Shown here: positions 60,246-64,000 of the stretch, piece after piece
Layout of the letters: each line of letters begins with the position of its first letter
Numbering within the stretch: the first letter of the stretch is position 1
DNA from: Xestospongia bergquistia
Lineage: Eukaryota; Porifera; Demospongiae; Haplosclerida; Petrosiidae
NCBI GenBank assembly: GCA_963965975.1
Contig: OZ014415.1
Location: 7,789,057-7,853,056 of the forward strand
Direction: 5' to 3'
DNA: 64,000 nucleotides
Position numbers and translations under genes: made by a program
The notes under the pieces: generated by a model
What the model was told of the DNA's origin: nothing
What the model saw: the letters and a program-made list of their open reading frames with translations, nothing else
Database searches by the model: none

Positions 60246-61160
60246 TGAGTGAGAGATTGATTCGCAGTACAAAATAATTATATAGGAGTGTTGCGATCAA
60301 GGTTAGGAATCACAGAAACAGCTCGACTCGCTTAGTCACTGCAGTACCAGCAATGGTGCATGTAAAGCACGTGCTACTGAAACACACACTCTAATTGAAG
60401 TTATAAAAAAAATAATCTTTAACACCAAAATAATTTTAATATTAGTAAATAATCTAATTTATCATTTTTTACATCAAGTAATACAGATAATATTGATGAA
60501 ATTAGAATTATCGACATGATATAAATCTCTAAAAAGACATAAACAATACTAATTAAAGACAATATTGATATTACAGAAAGTGAATGGCGTGATATCTTAA
60601 TTGTATAAAAACATTAAAATATAAAAATAATTTCTAAACCCTAAAAATCCAGAGAGCAATGGACAACAAAAGAGAGTCCAAGACAAGAATATAGCAAGAC
60701 AAAATGATAAATGATAAATTATTATTACTATATTATGCTTCAAACTAGAGGGGGAGGAGTGTGATAGCTTAGTTAGTAACTTATTCATATTCATAAGTTA
60801 GGTTTGTACTTTAATTCTTTGTTTTTATATTTCAATTATTGAGAGAGTTGAGTGAGTTTTGGCTGTTACTTTGTTATATAATACTGTTATTTGAGTCATT
60901 TGTGTTGAGTTTCATCTGATGTTATTTATATTTATTTGTTGACTGTGATATTTTTTGCAACTGTGTGCATTCCGGTCATTTCAATATGCAAATAACAGTC
61001 AGTCAAACTATAATTAATAATAGTATACTTACATAGTAGACTTAACGATGACATTACTGAATTAGACCACTCCCTAAAGTAAACAATTGTGGGCTGTGAG
61101 TAACAAAATAAACATTGAATTGAGTTATTACAGGTTTAATGTACTGTGTATTAATATGCA
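60246..61160. other. Upstream region of the receptor gene
   Basis: Immediately 5' of the receptor's start codon. It should contain the promoter and 5' UTR. AT-rich; no convincing core-promoter motif, repeat or divergent gene was seen. Confidence 0.4.
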
Positions 61161-61162
<2 letters not shown>

Positions 61163-61191
<29 letters not shown>

Positions 61192-61192
61192 A
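61163..61192. repeat. (GT)n microsatellite
   Basis: About 15 uninterrupted GT units directly beside the MITE end described next. Confidence 0.95.
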
Positions 61193-61194
61193 CT

Positions 61195-61421
61195 TGATTT
61201 GCAATAAGGGACCACTTCTGTCAAAACATTTGTTACATGATTTGTGATAAGGAACCACTGTTAAAACATCTCAAAAACAGTTACCATGAATAGTTGTGTA
61301 TATACATATTATAGTAACTATAATGTATACAAAATATATATTCCTAGTGTTTTAACATTATTTCCTTTTCACAAATCATGCGACAAATATTTTGACAGAA
61401 GTGGTCCCTTACTGCAAATCA
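61195..61421. mobile_element. About 227-bp MITE with about 50-bp terminal inverted repeats
   Basis: TGATTTGCAATAAGGGACCA at the left is matched by the reverse complement at the right (TGGTCCCTTACTGCAAATCA), and the homology continues through CTTCTGTCAAAA for about 50 bp with a few mismatches. A half copy of the end (AAGTGGTCCCTTATTGGAAA) lies at about 61933-61970. Non-coding. Confidence 0.82.
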
Positions 61422-62029
61422 TGTTGCATATATAATTATGTTTTTAATATTTATCAATTAACAATTAATAGTAATTTTGTTAAAACTAATATACACAAAT
61501 AATAGTTGGCTTAATTTAATTTTTGTAACATCAAACAAAACTATATTTGTACACTTACAGTGTATTATTGTCTTGTGAATAATGTTATATACACAATATA
61601 ATGACATAATAACCCTAACAAAATATTACACAAATACAATAAAGGAGAATACCATACATTGCTTTGGTTGTTCTTATAAAAATCTACAAAAGTTCACAAT
61701 AACAGACATTTAATGAAGGAGCAATAATTTGATAATTACATACTTAACTATAATTATATAAATTCTTTAAATAAAAGTTATACACAATAGAGAACCCTAG
61801 ACTAGAAGATTCGAACCTCTCTGTAAAATGTTATAATAGTTATTATAATAAGAAAAAAGAGGAATAATACCAGAAATGTATGTCTATCCAAGATACAAGA
61901 TATAATTATATGACAAATCAGGAAGCAGAATGTTTTGACAAAGTGGTCCCTTATTGGAAATCATCAAATCAAGTCACATTTATATAATACGCATAATAGT
62001 ATATTGAATACAAGATCAAAGTAATAAAG

Positions 62030-62720
62030 ACAAATTGATAGCTCATTATCTCATACACAAACCCTCAACATAATTCAACAATATAATTACTTATTATCAA
62101 TAATGACACAAATGTAACAAACAACATTAACAAAATATTGACCTAAAAGTCAATTAATAATTAATATTAATTAGCAACTAAATTAAAATCATCAATCATT
62201 GTAGGAGAATATCAATTATACAAATATAAATAAATGTATTATATATTGTTTAGAGTGCTCTGAGAATAATGTTAACTTGTTAGCAAAAATGTCAGTTGAA
62301 ATTAATAAGTCATCTATGGAGAATTTCTGTAGACTTCGTTCATAATAATTGAATACTCTTATCAAATGACATATAAGTAGCTATAGAATTCCACAACACT
62401 TATCTATGAAAAAAACATCAGCATTAGCATCCATCTGCCTAGTATTATTTTAATAAATAAAGAGTATCACATACTTTCTTGTCTCTTTTCTTTACCATTA
62501 ACAATAGTTTCAGATATTTTTTGTTGGCCTCTTTGTCTCATAGGATTTTCAATTTCTATTTCTACCTCTTCTATAGTAATAGAAAATATTAACATATACC
62601 CACATACTATATGAATTTTATATTTTAGTACTCATAATTTAGTGGTATATACTTGTTGATATTACAACCAATGAATACAATTTATAATTACTATAATCAT
62701 GCCCTAGCTCATAGTATTTT
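62030..62720. repeat. Segmental duplicate of 53.38-54.05 kb
   Basis: AATAATGACACAAATGTAAC, TTGTAGGAGAATAT and AAATTAATAAGTCATCTATG occur in order in both places. This copy keeps an intact linker exon, whereas the 53.8 kb copy has lost its acceptor. Confidence 0.85.
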
Positions 62721-63247
62721 TATGGTTCCCTAATACTAACATACCAACATTTGGTGGTAAAATAGATCTATTGTGTGAAAGAGTATATAGTATAAATTGA
62801 TGCTGTTGAAACAGGACAATAATTATGTAAAAAGAAAGTTGGTTTGGCAACCTCTCCAGGCTCATTAACATTTAAATAAATATGATTTAAAAACATTTAT
62901 AATCTTAAAGGTTATGGCTTTCTGGATCCAAGTGCTTGTATATAGTCACAAGATACACACACATACACCAAGCAAGTACCAAATCTCCTTGGCCCCTTTG
63001 CCCATGCATGTGGTAAGTAGTGAAAGTTAAAAAATCTACAAGCAACCACAGAGTATACAGAACTAGTGATAACTACCATGAGTAATGACCTTGTTCAGAT
63101 ATAGTTAAATTGAAACAAGTAGACAATCACTTATAATACACTTATAATACATTTGTAAATAATGAATACATACTTACCACTTGATACTATTACATGTAGA
63201 TTAGTAACATCCTTTATAATCTCTAGAGTGCCTTCATTTTCAACTAC
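62475..63247 (-). CDS. Linker micro-exons of a further death-domain-family gene entering from the right
   Basis: Exon 63247-63178 (phase 0 to 1, VVENEGTLEIIKDV) is a paralogue of the exon at 14973-14919 (ATESKGTLETTKDI), which directly follows a death-domain exon. By analogy that exon lies just beyond position 64000; the window's last 1 kb matches 14.86-15.9 kb. Exon 62570-62475 (phase 1 to 1, ENPMRQRGQQKISE) follows. A short final exon DKCCGIL-stop near 62405-62385 is possible. Incomplete, so function is unknown beyond family membership. Confidence 0.6.
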
Positions 63248-64000
63248 CTGTACAAAATGATTTGAAAAGTTAACTACTAAAATCAATGATACTAATTATA
63301 GAGTTAGTTTTTCAAGTCAATAATAATGTTATTGTAAATAACTAAAAAGCACTAAAGTTCAGAACTGTTAGACACAGTACTAGCTGAAATCCACTGAGTC
63401 ACTGACTAATGTTATAGTTAGTAATTGCCATGGTGATACTGAATGAGAACTTAACAAGTAATTTAAAATAAAATAGGATACAGGATTGTCTGAGAATAAT
63501 ACTAGAGGCAAATGGTGTTAACATGACAAGTGCCAGTTTAATCATAATGGGTGTGGTAGTATCAGTAGGATTCTGTTTTTTTGCTAAGATACATATTTTG
63601 TAAACTTAGATAAATAGACTTATACCAACAACAGTTCTCTCTAGATGTATCTATTTATCATAACAAGTATGGGCAAAGAAACCAGTCAAGATGAATAAAA
63701 TTGTCATAACTTTGAAATGAAATATTTTCCACATCATTACTGCATTTTGAAACATAACAAACAGTTTATTGTACAAAATGACAACTTTCCAACTATCAAA
63801 TTTTCACTCTCTGGCAGGCTTTTATCATAAAATTTATAGTGCTAAACTTTGTCAGGTCTCTAGACTCTACCATATTCTTTAATTGCATACGCTATCATTG
63901 ACAAATTAGATTAATTCAAAGTTCATTGTCTGGTACAGACAGACAGACACACATACAGTCATACACACCCATACATAGCCTAAACAATCCCACAGAGGCT
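62990..64000. repeat. Segmental duplicate of about 14.76-15.9 kb
   Basis: CATGCATG.GTAAGTAGTGA, TATCATAACAAGTATGG and AATCCCACAGAGG parallel the intron after the death-domain exon at 16.0 kb. It marks another copy of the same gene type to the right of the window. Confidence 0.78.

Noticed and set aside
1..64000. tRNA or rRNA genes
   Set aside because: No cloverleaf-consistent box A/box B pair or conserved rRNA segment was recognised by eye; a tRNAscan-type search would be needed to exclude them.

Overview
The window is AT-rich eukaryotic DNA with short introns. Almost every recognisable gene lies on the minus strand. Death-fold domains, Roc/COR-like GTPases, an Ig/FN3 receptor, PDZ domains and IRE1-type kinase/KEN domains, spread over many small exons with clean GT..AG boundaries, point to an early-branching animal. 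A demosponge such as Amphimedon fits best, but that is inference: no database search was possible. All exon models were built by hand from reading frame and splice phase.

Layout, left to right. 1.2-6.4 kb: 5' and central part of a gene with a helical (death-fold-like) N-terminus and a Roc/COR-like GTPase; it runs off the left edge. 7.35-16.3 kb: a full death domain/GTPase/linkers/death domain gene with one 1-base frame break. 19.2-24.4 kb: a death domain followed by many linker micro-exons and four hydrophobic exons. 27.4-28.9 kb: a PDZ gene with frame problems. 31.1-32.5 kb: a decayed IRE1-like kinase/KEN copy. 33.8-40.3 kb: a third GTPase gene flanked by death domains, plus a decayed death-domain exon. 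40.9-42.1 kb: a proline-rich protein with internal duplications. 42.4-45.3 kb: a large inverted repeat (arms about 820 bp) enclosing an IRAK/Pelle-like kinase fragment and an integrase-like fragment. 45.7-49.0 kb: a second IRE1/RNase L-like kinase/KEN gene, broken by three stops, a frame break and a DFG-to-YFG change. 49.2-49.7 kb: tandem micro-exons. 51.3-52.7 kb: CARD-like and death-domain exons. 53-54.2 kb: relics of an Ig exon and a death domain. 55.1-60.2 kb: a complete 12-exon cell-surface receptor (signal peptide, six Ig, two FN3, one TM, short tail; 904 aa). 62.4-63.3 kb: linker micro-exons of another family member entering from the right edge.

The unifying theme is a rapidly duplicating cluster of death-fold signalling genes. 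Domains and linkers sit on exons that start and end in phase 1, so they can be gained, lost or swapped without breaking the frame. The same cassettes (a death domain, a TTPP-type linker, a DTTS...SCED linker, a GTPase exon) recur in different orders. Fresh and decayed copies lie side by side, as in birth-and-death immune clusters. Mobile elements and segmental repeats fill most of the rest. An innate-immune or cell-death role is inferred from domain content only.
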